The notes under the pieces: generated by a model
What the model was told of the DNA's origin: nothing
What the model saw: only the letters and a program-made list of their open reading frames with translations
The model's database searches: none
Shown: piece by piece, positions 46,255-54,715 of the stretch
How the letters are laid out: each line of letters begins with the position of its first letter
Position numbering within the stretch: position 1 is the stretch's first letter
Assembly (NCBI GenBank): GCA_020073485.1
Contig: JAIQFB010000004.1
Span: 1-64,000, forward strand
Reading direction: 5' to 3'
From: Terriglobia bacterium
Lineage (GTDB): Bacteria > Acidobacteriota > Terriglobia > Acidiferrales > UBA7541
DNA length: 64,000 nt
Translations under genes and position numbers: made by a program

Positions 46255-47049
46255 GTGAATCGATTCCACGGAGTAGTAGCGGGCGCATTCGCAATTTTGA
46301 CCATGACCGGAGCGGGCACCTTTTCGAGCACGGCTTACGCGCAGGATCGCGCGCAAGGAGAGTTCCAGCTGTCTCAAGCGACCCATTGGGAAAAGGCGAT
46401 TTTGCCCGAAGGCAAGTATGTCTACTCCGTGGAGACCGGTTCTTCGCCGGCAGTGGTGCGCGTGTGGCAGGTAGGGGGCGGCTTTTCCGGGGTGTTCATG
46501 CCGAAATCCCATGTGCAGGAAAATCCGCAGGGACAAACGGAACTTGTGCTGAACCAGGTGGGAGACGGGATGTACGTCTCGTCCTTTCACGTGCGGGGGC
46601 TGAAAGCCGCGCTGGATTTTTCCATTCCCGAAAAAAATGCGGACGCCGGATATGCGGGCGCCGACCGCGCGCCGGAAACGGCGCCCCCCGCCAGCCAGAC
46701 CCCCGGATTGTTCAAGATCATCAACCCCGGCCGGCTGAGTTTGTCGATTGCCGGCGCGGAAAAAGTGTACTTGAACGCGTGCCAGTTGATCGAAGCGCAA
46801 TTCAATCGGGGCGAGCCTCTCCGGCCGCAGATCATATTGCACCTGGGAGCCGTCGCGAACGAAGTGCGCTACCCGAATAACGAGATCATGCTGAAGAAGT
46901 GGGACGAATACCAGTTCGCGCAAGCGGTGGTGGAAATTGCGCTGCACGACCTGGTTTCTTCTGAAGAAAGACTGAAACTCAGCGACGCGGCCGTGAGCCT
47001 GGCCAACACGACGGTCAGCGTTTGCGACTTGAAAAACTGCAGGAACTGA
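46255..47049 (+). CDS. Secreted protein, unknown function
   Basis: 264 residues from GTG 46255 with AAAGGAG 7 bases upstream. Signal peptide (GVVAGAFAILTMTGAGTFSSTAYA-Q). Middle part beta-rich (KYVYSVETGSSPAVVRVWQV, QTELVLNQVGDGMYVSSFHV); the C-terminal third is helical with Asn/Asp-rich turns. No domain recognised. It ends 10 bases before the GAF-glucan phosphorylase, so co-expression with glycogen breakdown is likely, although one protein is exported and the other cytoplasmic. Confidence 0.78.
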   Translation: MNRFHGVVAGAFAILTMTGAGTFSSTAYAQDRAQGEFQLSQATHWEKAILPEGKYVYSVETGSSPAVVRVWQVGGGFSGVFMPKSHVQENPQGQTELVLNQVGDGMYVSSFHVRGLKAALDFSIPEKNADAGYAGADRAPETAPPASQTPGLFKIINPGRLSLSIAGAEKVYLNACQLIEAQFNRGEPLRPQIILHLGAVANEVRYPNNEIMLKKWDEYQFAQAVVEIALHDLVSSEERLKLSDAAVSLANTTVSVCDLKNCRN

Positions 47050-47059
47050 GGGGACCCCC

Positions 47060-49780
47060 ATGGTGCAACCAGCTCCCGGACCCAAACGCGCGGAAACGGA
47101 AGAGGATCTTTCCGCGGCGCGGCAATCCTATCCGTTGGGAGCCGAGTTGCACGTCTTGACGCTGGAAGAAATCGGCAATCTGGCGGCAGCGGGGGGCAAG
47201 CCCGCGGAAACCCTCATGAACGTAGTTGCCCTGATCGCCAAGCGGTTTCAGACCGATGTTTGCTCGGCGTATCTGCTGGAACCGGATCGCGCCAACCTGA
47301 TCCTGGCCGCCACGCTCGGGCTGCGCCCGCAATGCGTGGGCGCCTTGCGGATGGGCCTGCATGAAGGGCTTGCAGGCATGGTGGCCGAACACGTGCAACC
47401 CGTCGCTGTGGAGCAAGTGAAAAATCACCCGCGCTACAAATATTTCAGCGAGGCGGGCGAAGAGGATTACCAGTCATTTCTGGGCGTTCCACTCATTGAA
47501 AGCGGAGTTCTGCAGGGCGTCCTGGTGGTTCAGACGCGCGAGGCGCGAGCGTTCCAGGACGGGGAAATCCGCATGCTGACGGAGGCGGCCGCGCAACTGG
47601 CTCCGGTGGTCAGTGAAGCGCGCACGTTGGATCGCTTCGTGGCCCCGGTGGAGGAGCGGCTATGGTCGCTCGCGCGAAATCTGTGGTGGAGTTGGGACAG
47701 CGATTCCACCAGCTTGTTCCACGATCTCGATCCTTTGCGCTGGCGGCAACTGAATCACAATCCGATTGCCCTGCTCAGCGAGATGCCCCTCACCCGCATC
47801 GAAAGCCGCGCGCGCGAACTGGTCATGCACGGGCGCATCAATTATGCCTACCGCCGCCAGCGGGAATATCTGCACGCGGACCGGACCTGGGGAGCGCGGC
47901 ACGCGGGCATTTTGCGGCCCCGCCCGGTGGCCTATTTTTCGGCCGAGTTCGGCTTGCACGAATCGATCCCCATATATTCCGGCGGATTGGGCGTGCTTGC
48001 CGGAGACCACATCAAGAGCGCGTCCGACCTGGGCATTCCGCTGGTGGGAATCGGATTGTTCTATGGCCAGGGATATTTCCGCCAGCGATTGGATAAAAAC
48101 GGCTGGCAGGAAGAAGAATACCTGCAGACAGACGTCACGCAAATGCCCATGGAGCCTGCGATCGGCGCCAAAGGCGAGCCCGTGACCGTGCAGATCGAAA
48201 CGCGCAGCGGTTCGATCCGGGCCAGGGTATGGCGCGTGAAAGTGGGACGCTGCGCACTGCTGCTGCTCGATTCCAATGTGGAAGGAAACGAGCCGGAAGA
48301 CAGGGAACTCACCTCGCGGCTCTACGGCGGCGATGGCCGCGTGCGCATCCGCCAGGAATTATTGCTGGGCGTGGGGGGATTCCGCGCGCTGCGGGCCATG
48401 GGCATCACGCCCAGCGTCCTCCACCTGAACGAAGGGCACAGCGGATTTGCCGTGCTGGAAGGCATTCGCAGCCGCATGGAGGAAGAGGGCCTGAACTTCG
48501 ACCAAGCCGTGCCGCGCGTGTGCCGAGAAGTCGTCTTCACCACGCATACGCCGGTGCCGGCGGGCCATGATCGCTTCGACGCCGGACTGATGGAAGAGCA
48601 CCTGGGGCCGTTGCGGGATTCGCTGGGCCTTTCGCATGAGCGGCTAATGTCGCTGGGGCGCGAATATCCGGTCAACCACGACGAATCATTTTGCATGACG
48701 GTGCTGGGCCTGAAACTTTCTCGCCGCGCCAACGCCGTATCGGCGCTGCACGGGGAAGTGTCCCGCGCGATGTGGACCGGGCTGTACCCCGACAGGTCCG
48801 AGGAGGCCGTGCCCATACGGCACATCACCAACGGCGTCCATGTGCCCACGTGGCTGGCGCCGCAAATGTTCCGCCTCTACGACCGCCATCTGGGAACGGG
48901 TTGGCACGAACACAGCGGGGAACCCCAGATCTGGGAAGGCATCGAGAACGTGGACGACGGGGAATTGTGGGAAACGCATCTCGGCCTGAAATCGCGGCTG
49001 CTGGAATTCGTGCGCATGCGCGCCGTGGAGCAGGCCGAGCGCCGCGGAGACCCTCCCAAAGTCCTCCAAGGCCTCGCTCGACTGCTGAGCCCGGACGCTC
49101 TGACCATTGGTTTTGCGCGCCGCTTTGCCACTTACAAACGGGCCAACCTGATTCTGAAAGACATCGAAATGCTGGCCACGATGGTGAACGATCCGAAGCG
49201 CCCGGTGCAATTCGTGTTCGCCGGCAAAGCCCATCCGCACGATACTCCCGGCAAGCAAGTGCTGCAGCAGATTGCCGAACTCAAGCGCGACAAGCAGTTC
49301 GCCAATAAGTTCGTGTTTATCGAGGACTACGACATCAATGTCGGCCGGCATTTCGTGCAAGGCGTGGACGTGTGGTTGAACAATCCCCGGCGGCCCCTGG
49401 AGGCCTCCGGCACCAGCGGCCAGAAGGTCGTGCTCAACGGCGGCCTGAATCTTTCTGTTCTCGACGGTTGGTGGGCCGAGGCCTATGACGGGCTGAACGG
49501 ATTCGCGATCGGAACCGGAAGAACGCACACCAATATGGACGTCCACGACACGCGGGACGGCGAGGATCTGTACCGCGTGCTCCACGAGGAAGTGATCCCG
49601 CTGTATTACCAGCGCGACCGCGACGGCCTGCCGCGCGGCTGGATCAAACGCATGAAGCGCACCATTCGCACCCTGGGCTGGAGATTCAACGCCGACCGCA
49701 TGGTCATGGATTACGTGCGGAAATGCTACGTTCCGGCAGCAGGCGGGCAATCCAGCGATATGCGCGCTACCGGTGTGTAA
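47060..49780 (+). CDS. Alpha-glucan phosphorylase with N-terminal GAF domain
   Basis: 906 residues. Residues about 45-185 form a GAF domain (VALIAKRFQTDVCSAYLLE, GVPLIESGVLQGVLVVQT) like that of PtsP-type sensors. From about 200 the short GlgP family follows: DUF3417-like NLWWSWDSDSTSLFHDLD, AYFSAEFGLHESIPIYSGGL (about 293-312), NEGHSGFAVLEG, TTHTPVPAGHDRF, and PLP-lysine loop EASGTSGQK (Lys near 789). Releases glucose 1-phosphate from glucans. A GAF module implies allosteric control by a small ligand, which is inference. Second gene of the 46255 unit. Confidence 0.93.
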   Translation: MVQPAPGPKRAETEEDLSAARQSYPLGAELHVLTLEEIGNLAAAGGKPAETLMNVVALIAKRFQTDVCSAYLLEPDRANLILAATLGLRPQCVGALRMGLHEGLAGMVAEHVQPVAVEQVKNHPRYKYFSEAGEEDYQSFLGVPLIESGVLQGVLVVQTREARAFQDGEIRMLTEAAAQLAPVVSEARTLDRFVAPVEERLWSLARNLWWSWDSDSTSLFHDLDPLRWRQLNHNPIALLSEMPLTRIESRARELVMHGRINYAYRRQREYLHADRTWGARHAGILRPRPVAYFSAEFGLHESIPIYSGGLGVLAGDHIKSASDLGIPLVGIGLFYGQGYFRQRLDKNGWQEEEYLQTDVTQMPMEPAIGAKGEPVTVQIETRSGSIRARVWRVKVGRCALLLLDSNVEGNEPEDRELTSRLYGGDGRVRIRQELLLGVGGFRALRAMGITPSVLHLNEGHSGFAVLEGIRSRMEEEGLNFDQAVPRVCREVVFTTHTPVPAGHDRFDAGLMEEHLGPLRDSLGLSHERLMSLGREYPVNHDESFCMTVLGLKLSRRANAVSALHGEVSRAMWTGLYPDRSEEAVPIRHITNGVHVPTWLAPQMFRLYDRHLGTGWHEHSGEPQIWEGIENVDDGELWETHLGLKSRLLEFVRMRAVEQAERRGDPPKVLQGLARLLSPDALTIGFARRFATYKRANLILKDIEMLATMVNDPKRPVQFVFAGKAHPHDTPGKQVLQQIAELKRDKQFANKFVFIEDYDINVGRHFVQGVDVWLNNPRRPLEASGTSGQKVVLNGGLNLSVLDGWWAEAYDGLNGFAIGTGRTHTNMDVHDTRDGEDLYRVLHEEVIPLYYQRDRDGLPRGWIKRMKRTIRTLGWRFNADRMVMDYVRKCYVPAAGGQSSDMRATGV

Positions 49781-50053
49781 TGTGAGAGAAGCTAAAAAGA
49801 CTTTGTCTTCCACATGCACTTAGATCTATTGGGCGACCGCTCCCGGGATGGTTTTGAATTTCGAGTGCCGCCCCTTGTGTCTTTCAATGGTGCGGTCTTT
49901 CGTTCTCCACCCGCTCCAGGCTGTATCCACTGCTCTACCATCGTGTGTAGCTACGTGCGCCTCGTCACCTGCGTGTGATCCTTGCGTCACAGCATTGCCG
50001 GGCCGATCTGGTTACGCTTATTTTAGGTTGAGGGAGGGTGAAAGGAGGGCGTC

Positions 50054-50146
50054 ATGGTCAGACAAGACTTTCTTTTCATGGCGTTACTCATGATGGGTCT
50101 CTTCTTTCTTATGCACTGGGGAGGTACCCACCACTTCCGACACTAG
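50054..50146 (+). CDS. 30-residue single-helix membrane peptide
   Basis: ATG 50054 is preceded by AAAGGAGGG at 4 bases, the best Shine-Dalgarno match in the region. The product starts MVRQD, has a hydrophobic helix FLFMALLMMGLFFLM (about residues 6-20) and ends in the His-rich HWGGTHHFRH before TAG. Candidates are a small transporter/oxidase accessory subunit (a cytochrome c follows) or a hydrophobic type I toxin. No homologue is recognised; reality rests on the Shine-Dalgarno and the clean helix. Confidence 0.55.
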   Translation: MVRQDFLFMALLMMGLFFLMHWGGTHHFRH

Positions 50147-50207
50147 TCGCCAAGAGCGCGCTATTGCTTGAATAAGAGTAGCGACGCAAAAGGTGAGAAA
50201 TATGGGA

Positions 50208-50296
50208 CCCGCGGCAGCCGGGGGAATGAGGCATCCGCCGGTGAGTGGACCTGAGCCTGTGGTTGGAGTTGTGCCGGCAATCCGGGCTGCCGCGGG
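50208..50296. ncRNA. Candidate structured RNA / long hairpin
   Basis: CCCGCGGCAGCC (50208-50219) pairs perfectly with GGCTGCCGCGGG (50285-50296); inside, GCCGG (50237-50241) pairs with CCGGC (50274-50278), giving a two-tier stem with internal loops over 89 bases. It matches no RNA family I recognise (not SRP, tmRNA or a known riboswitch) and is not of the TAG/CTACAAAA repeat class. It sits 67 bases before the cytochrome c start. Confidence 0.4.
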
Positions 50297-50362
50297 ATTC
50301 TCGATGTATACTTAGCCGCGCATGGGGAATCGCAATCGCAGAATGGGTTGTGATTGAGGCTA

Positions 50363-50815
50363 ATGATGAAATTCCTTCAGGGTTGGCGGTTTCTTGCGAT
50401 TATTCTACTGGGCGCTAGTCTGCTTTCCGGCGGCCAGGCTCTGGCGCAGACAAAACCGCCGGCGCAGAATCAGAAAGAGTACGAGCGCTTGATCTATTCC
50501 GTAAAAGGGCCGGACCTGTATCGCGCGCATTGCGCCGCGTGCCATGGAAGCGAAGGCAAGGGGAACGGGCCTGCCGCACCGGCGCTGAAGACGCTGCCTG
50601 CCGATTTGACGGCCCTTGCCCGGAAGAATAAAGGAGAATTTCCTGCAAACCGGGTGCGCAGTTTCATTTCCGGTGACCAGCTTTCAGCTTCCCATGGTTC
50701 GCGCGAAATGCCGGTCTGGGGCCCGATTTTCCATCAGATCGAGGAGGACCAGGATTTCGGCAACGTGCGTTTGGTGAATCTAGTCAAGTATCTGGAAACC
50801 ATTCAGCAGAAATAA
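50363..50815 (+). CDS. Secreted class I cytochrome c
   Basis: 150 residues from ATG 50363 (ATGATG). Signal peptide FLAIILLGASLLSGGQALA, then one haem site Cys57-Ala-Ala-Cys60-His61 and a probable axial Met in SREMPVWGP near the C terminus. Single-domain electron carrier of the cytochrome c6/c5-like type. A TTG nine bases upstream is a weaker start. Redox partner unknown; the adjoining small membrane peptide might be related. Confidence 0.9.
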   Translation: MMKFLQGWRFLAIILLGASLLSGGQALAQTKPPAQNQKEYERLIYSVKGPDLYRAHCAACHGSEGKGNGPAAPALKTLPADLTALARKNKGEFPANRVRSFISGDQLSASHGSREMPVWGPIFHQIEEDQDFGNVRLVNLVKYLETIQQK

Positions 50816-50888
50816 GCCCCGAAAGTGTCTTGTCCAGGATTCTCAGTTTCAACTCCTCTGACAAAGAACCAATGATGAACCCCGCGGG

Positions 50889-51590
50889 CTAGTGCGCGCC
50901 AGGGTCCGCCGGCATGGCCTCGGGCGGATCGGCGGGCGCGGGTCCCACGCGCTCGATGATCACGTGCTGGATGTGCACGGGGGTGAGCGGCGTATCGCCA
51001 GGGTCGCGCGGCACGCCGGCGATTGCCTTGACCACGTCCAGATTCTCGCACTGTCCCCAGATTGTGTATTTTCCATTCAAGGATGGCGACGCCGCCTCGG
51101 TGATGAAAAAGTGCGTGTCGTTGGTGTCCGGCCCGCTATTAGCCATGGCCAGGCGCCCCGGTGTATCGAATTTCAGCGACGGCGCGATTTCACTTTTGTA
51201 GGGAAAGCCCGGGCCCTCGGGATGTCCCACGCCAGTTCCCAATAAATCGCCTCCTTGAATAATGGCCCCGGGAATCACGCGGTCAAAGACGAGGCCGTCG
51301 AAAAATTTGGCGCGCATCACTTGTTTGGTTTCCGGATGCACGTAGGAAATCTTTCCAATCGCCAGGCCAACCATGGTGTGGACGGTGACTGGCGCTTCGG
51401 CCTCGAATAATTTGCACGAAATTTTCCCCTTGTCGGTTTCCAGCGTCCAGTAGAGGCCGGGTTTTCGCTTGTCGGCCGGGGAAGCCGGCGATCCTGCGGC
51501 ATCCACTAGCGGCGCGGCAGCGGAAAATATGGCGATCATTACGGCGGAAAGAATCGCGAAGCAGACCTGGCGGCGATTGCGTGTCTTCAT
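50889..51590 (-). CDS. Secreted cyclophilin-type peptidyl-prolyl isomerase
   Basis: 233 residues from ATG 51590 (AAGGAA upstream). Signal peptide VCFAILSAVMIAIFSAAA, then a cyclophilin fold with the catalytic signature FDRVIPGAIIQGGD (about 110-125) and GRLAMANSGPDTNDTHFFIT; ends in a proline/alanine-rich tail. Periplasmic protein-folding helper. Convergent with the cytochrome c gene. Confidence 0.92.
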   Translation of the reverse strand: MKTRNRRQVCFAILSAVMIAIFSAAAPLVDAAGSPASPADKRKPGLYWTLETDKGKISCKLFEAEAPVTVHTMVGLAIGKISYVHPETKQVMRAKFFDGLVFDRVIPGAIIQGGDLLGTGVGHPEGPGFPYKSEIAPSLKFDTPGRLAMANSGPDTNDTHFFITEAASPSLNGKYTIWGQCENLDVVKAIAGVPRDPGDTPLTPVHIQHVIIERVGPAPADPPEAMPADPGAH

Positions 51591-51740
51591 GGGGCATTCC
51601 TTTTCTCTTTTTGGCGTTCCCTGCGGAAAAAATTGCGAAAAGCCAGATACAGAGAACATTGAGTATCACAGAGGGCCGCGAAGAAAATCAAAAAGAGTTT
51701 GCGGGGTAGGGAAGGCGATCAGGGCGAGATGCTTTTGAGC

Positions 51741-51786
51741 TTGACAAGGGAGGCAGAGGGGAGTATTTAACCTGAAGGTTAAATAC
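51741..51786 (+). promoter_or_regulatory. arsR promoter with overlapping perfect palindromic operator
   Basis: TTGACA (51741-51746), 17-base spacer, TATTTA (51764-51769). The palindrome arms GTATTTAACCT (51763-51773) and AGGTTAAATAC (51776-51786) around GA cover the -10 and the expected transcription start, leaving a leader of about 14 bases. Size, symmetry and place fit autorepression by the ArsR product. Confidence 0.75.
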
Positions 51787-51789
51787 GCC

Positions 51790-52149
51790 ATGACCCCCGA
51801 CCCTCTCAGCGCCACCTTTGCCGCACTGGCCGATCCCACGCGGCGTGCCATCCTGGCGCGCCTGGCCTCGGGCGAGGTCTCGGTCACCGAACTGGCCGAG
51901 CCGTTCGAGATGAGCTTGCCGGCGGTGTCCAAGCATCTCAAGGTGCTCGAGCGCGCGGGGCTGATTGCGCGCGGGCGCGAGGCGCAATGGCGGCCCTGCC
52001 GCCTGGAGCCGGCGCGTCTCAAGGATGTTTCCGACTGGGTGGAAGAATACCGTGAAATCTGGGAGCAGCGCCTCGATCGCCTGGGCGAATACCTGCGCGA
52101 GTTGAAAGAAAAGGAGAAGAAACATGGCCGCAAGAAGCACACCCATTGA
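51790..52149 (+). CDS. ArsR-family (SmtB-like) transcriptional regulator
   Basis: 119 residues: winged helix with helix-turn-helix SVTELAEPFEMSLPAVSKHLKVLERAGLI (read as two parts, about residues 34-62) and ALADPTRRAILARLA before it. No metal-binding CxC or alpha5 His pair, so it probably senses something other than metals, as in ArsR regulators paired with AHSA1 proteins. Ends in a Glu/Lys-rich helix. Overlaps the next gene by 26 bases and lies right behind a palindromic operator. Confidence 0.93.
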   Translation: MTPDPLSATFAALADPTRRAILARLASGEVSVTELAEPFEMSLPAVSKHLKVLERAGLIARGREAQWRPCRLEPARLKDVSDWVEEYREIWEQRLDRLGEYLRELKEKEKKHGRKKHTH

Positions 52150-53524
52150 AGACGCTTCCGACCGCGAGATTGTAATCACCCGCGTATACGATGCGCCGCG
52201 CGAACTTGTGTGGGATGCGTGGACCGATCCGCAACAAGTCGTGAAGTGGTGGGGCCCGCAAGGCTTCACGACCACCATTCACGAAATGGATGTGCGGCCC
52301 GGGGGTTCCTGGCGGCACACGATGCGAGGCCCCGACGGCAAGGAATATCCGAATCGCAGCGTCTTTCTCGAAGTGGTGAAGCCGGAGCGGATTGTTTACT
52401 CCCATGGCGGCGGCAGGAAGGGAGATCCAGGCGCGCAATTTGAAGCCACCTGGACGTTCGAGGCGCAAGACGCCAAGACGAAGCTTACGCTGCGAATGGT
52501 ATTTCCCTCGGCAGCAGCGCGAGATTTGGTGGTCAAGACCTACAACGCCATCGAAGGCGGGAAGCAGACCTTGGGCCGCTTGGCCGAGCAGCTCGCCAGG
52601 ACTCCGTTAATCATCGAGCGAACCTGCGACGCTCCGATCGATCTGGTATGGAAAGCCATTACGACCAAGGAGGACATGGAGCAATGGTGGCCGCACACCG
52701 CGCCACTGAAGACATTCAAGGCGGAAGTCGGATTTGAGACCCAGTTCAGCATCCACCATAACGATCAGGATTTTCTGCACCTGTGGAAGGTGACCGAAGT
52801 AATCCCCGGCAGGAAAATTACCTACGATTGGAAATTTGGAGGCAAGCCCGGGAACTCCTCGGTCACTTTTGAATTGTCGCCCGAAGGCAGCAAGACGAAA
52901 TTGAAACTGACCCACAAGGGACTGGAAACCTTCCTGCCGGAAGCGAACCCTGACCTCGCCAGAGGCAATTTCCTGATGGGTTGGACCAGCTTGGCCGGAG
53001 CGCTGGGACAATTCGTGGAAAAGGCCGCGGGCACGGCGGTGGAGGATTTCGTGATCTCGCGCGTGTTCGATGCGCCGCGGGAACTGGTGTGGAAGGCGTT
53101 CACCGATCCGGAGCACATGAAGCACTGGTGGGGGCCCAAAGGTTTTACGGTGCGATCCGCGAAAATGGATTTCCGGACCGGAGGAACCTATCACTATTGC
53201 ATGACGTCTCCGGACGGCCACGACATGTGGGGGAAATTCGTGTATCGCGAAATCGCCCCGCCCGAGCGGCTTGTGCTCGTCAATTCTTTTTCCGACGAAC
53301 ACGGCGGACTCACGCGCCATCCGATGAGCCCCACCTGGCCGCTGGAAACGCTGTCGACGTTCACGTTCACCGAGAAAGACGGCAAGACCACGTTCGCCAT
53401 CCGGTGGAGCCCGCTGAACGCCTCCGCCGCGGAGCGCAAAACGTTTGATGAGGGGCGCAAGGGCATGCAGCAGGGCTGGGGCGGGACGCTGGATCAGCTC
53501 CAAGAATATTTGGCGAAGATGTGA
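52124..53524 (+). CDS. Triple AHSA1/SRPBCC-domain protein
   Basis: 466 residues made of three consecutive AHSA1-like ligand-binding domains: about 12-150 (ITRVYDAPRELVWDAWTDPQ), 160-300 (IERTCDAPIDLVWKAITTKE) and 305-466 (ISRVFDAPRELVWKAFTDPE). Each has the conserved DAP.[ED]LVW and WW start plus later strand E..P.[RK]. Members are usually single-domain (about 150). Coupled to an ArsR regulator by a 26-base overlap. Ligand unknown; hydrophobic-pocket binding is family knowledge. Confidence 0.9.
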   Translation: MAARSTPIEDASDREIVITRVYDAPRELVWDAWTDPQQVVKWWGPQGFTTTIHEMDVRPGGSWRHTMRGPDGKEYPNRSVFLEVVKPERIVYSHGGGRKGDPGAQFEATWTFEAQDAKTKLTLRMVFPSAAARDLVVKTYNAIEGGKQTLGRLAEQLARTPLIIERTCDAPIDLVWKAITTKEDMEQWWPHTAPLKTFKAEVGFETQFSIHHNDQDFLHLWKVTEVIPGRKITYDWKFGGKPGNSSVTFELSPEGSKTKLKLTHKGLETFLPEANPDLARGNFLMGWTSLAGALGQFVEKAAGTAVEDFVISRVFDAPRELVWKAFTDPEHMKHWWGPKGFTVRSAKMDFRTGGTYHYCMTSPDGHDMWGKFVYREIAPPERLVLVNSFSDEHGGLTRHPMSPTWPLETLSTFTFTEKDGKTTFAIRWSPLNASAAERKTFDEGRKGMQQGWGGTLDQLQEYLAKM

Positions 53525-53542
53525 ACCGGTTGCGGATTTCGA

Positions 53543-53974
53543 TCATCCGCGAGGCGCGGCCGTGCCGGCCCAGCGATCGCGGATGGCGGAAAGAAATTTC
53601 TCTTTGTCCGTGCGCATCTGCTGGACGAGCGGCTGGTTGCCCGTTTCCTCGTGTGCGGCCGCCCAGAGAACCATTTCGGTGAGGACCGGAGCGAGATCGA
53701 TGCCTTTCGGCGTGAGCCGGTAGATGCGCTTTCGCGCGTCGGAGGGATCGCGCTCGGTGGAGACGATTCCATGTGCCTGCAGCATGCGCAACCGGTCGGC
53801 CAGGATGTTGGTGGCGATACCCTCGTAGGAATCCAGGAACTCTTTGTACGTCTTGAATCCGCGCAGCATCATGTCGCGGATAATGAGCAGCGACCAGCGG
53901 TCGCCCAGCATTTCGACCGAAGCGTTCAGGGGACACCCCGAGCGCCAGGGGGGAATGTTCTTTTTTCCGGGCAT
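53543..53974 (-). CDS. HxlR-family transcriptional regulator
   Basis: 143 residues from ATG 53974. HxlR winged helix: CPLNASVEMLGDRWSLLIIRDMMLRGFKTYKE (described as the canonical Cys followed by the GDRWSLLIIRD box), recognition helix ATNILADRLRMLQAHGIV, and RRIYRLTPKGIDL. The N-terminal Cys of the family is present and may sense redox or electrophiles. Divergent from the SRPBCC gene at 54183 with a palindromic site between them. Confidence 0.92.
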   Translation of the reverse strand: MPGKKNIPPWRSGCPLNASVEMLGDRWSLLIIRDMMLRGFKTYKEFLDSYEGIATNILADRLRMLQAHGIVSTERDPSDARKRIYRLTPKGIDLAPVLTEMVLWAAAHEETGNQPLVQQMRTDKEKFLSAIRDRWAGTAAPRG

Positions 53975-53995
53975 GGGCAGACAGTAGCATTTTTT

Positions 53996-54012
53996 ACTTG
54001 CAAAGTGCAAGT
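53996..54012 (-). promoter_or_regulatory. Putative HxlR operator over its promoter
   Basis: Perfect palindrome: ACTTGCA (53996-54002), AAG, TGCAAGT (54006-54012). On the minus strand the -35 TTGCAC lies within it (54010-54005), then 18 bases, then TACTGT (53986-53981). Start of transcription would fall at or near the ATG (53974), suggesting a leaderless hxlR message. Confidence 0.6.
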
Positions 54013-54182
54013 GATATTGGCATGCTGTCGCCGTTCGGCACGCAGGGCCGGCGTTCGGGCGGCTGACGATGCATTTGAGACAGCGCCAGATTCCCGTGGC
54101 GTCGCTTCACGGCCCTCGGCGGACGAAAATAATTTCTACCGCGCGTGCAAGATTTCGGGAATGTCGATTCGAAGAGGAACGC

Positions 54183-54710
54183 ATGTTCACGATCGCTGCC
54201 ATTGTGGTGGTCATACTGATTGCCGGTGTCTTGGGCCTTGCGGCAAGCAAGCCGGACACGTTCCAAGTGGAGCGCGCCACGAGCATTCAGGCGCCGCCCG
54301 AAAAGATTTTTCCGTTCATCAACGATTTCCACGGCTGGACTTCCTGGTCGCCCTGGGAAAAGATCGATCCGGCGATGAAGCGGACCTACGGCGGCGCGGA
54401 AAAGGGAAAAGGCGCCGTTTACGAGTGGGAAGGCAACAATAAGGTAGGCAAGGGGCGCATGGAAATTACCGAGGCCAATCCGCCCGGCAAAGTCACCATC
54501 AAGCTGGATTTCATCAAGCCGTTTGAGGGCCACAACATTGCCGAATTCACGATGCAGCCCAAAGGCAATGCGACGGACGTCACCTGGGCGATGCACGGCC
54601 CCAATCGATTCATTTCCAAGGTATTCCATGTGTTCATGAACATGGACAACATGATCGGCAAGCAGTTCGCGCAGGGACTAGCAAATCTGAAGGGGATTGC
54701 CGAGAAGTAA
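54183..54710 (+). CDS. Membrane-anchored SRPBCC (polyketide cyclase-like) protein
   Basis: 175 residues from ATG 54183 with GAGGAAC upstream. One N-terminal transmembrane helix (IAAIVVVILIAGVLGLAAS), then a Bet v 1-like START-type domain (about 25-170; FQVERATSIQAPPEKIFPFI, SWSPWEKIDP). Probably binds a hydrophobic ligand; function unknown. First gene of a run with a DoxX-like gene, downstream of the HxlR site. Confidence 0.85.
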   Translation: MFTIAAIVVVILIAGVLGLAASKPDTFQVERATSIQAPPEKIFPFINDFHGWTSWSPWEKIDPAMKRTYGGAEKGKGAVYEWEGNNKVGKGRMEITEANPPGKVTIKLDFIKPFEGHNIAEFTMQPKGNATDVTWAMHGPNRFISKVFHVFMNMDNMIGKQFAQGLANLKGIAEK

Positions 54711-54715
54711 GCCTG

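Larger units (their letters stand above)
49781..50362. other. Intergenic region with a small gene and a hairpin RNA candidate
   Basis: Between the phosphorylase and cytochrome c genes. Bases 49781-50053 hold nothing recognisable; the rest has the 30-codon frame (50054-50146) and the long-stem element (50208-50296). Confidence 0.5.

Noticed and set aside
48686-49819. 377-codon minus-strand open frame
   Set aside because: Antisense to the glucan phosphorylase; no start signals or domain.
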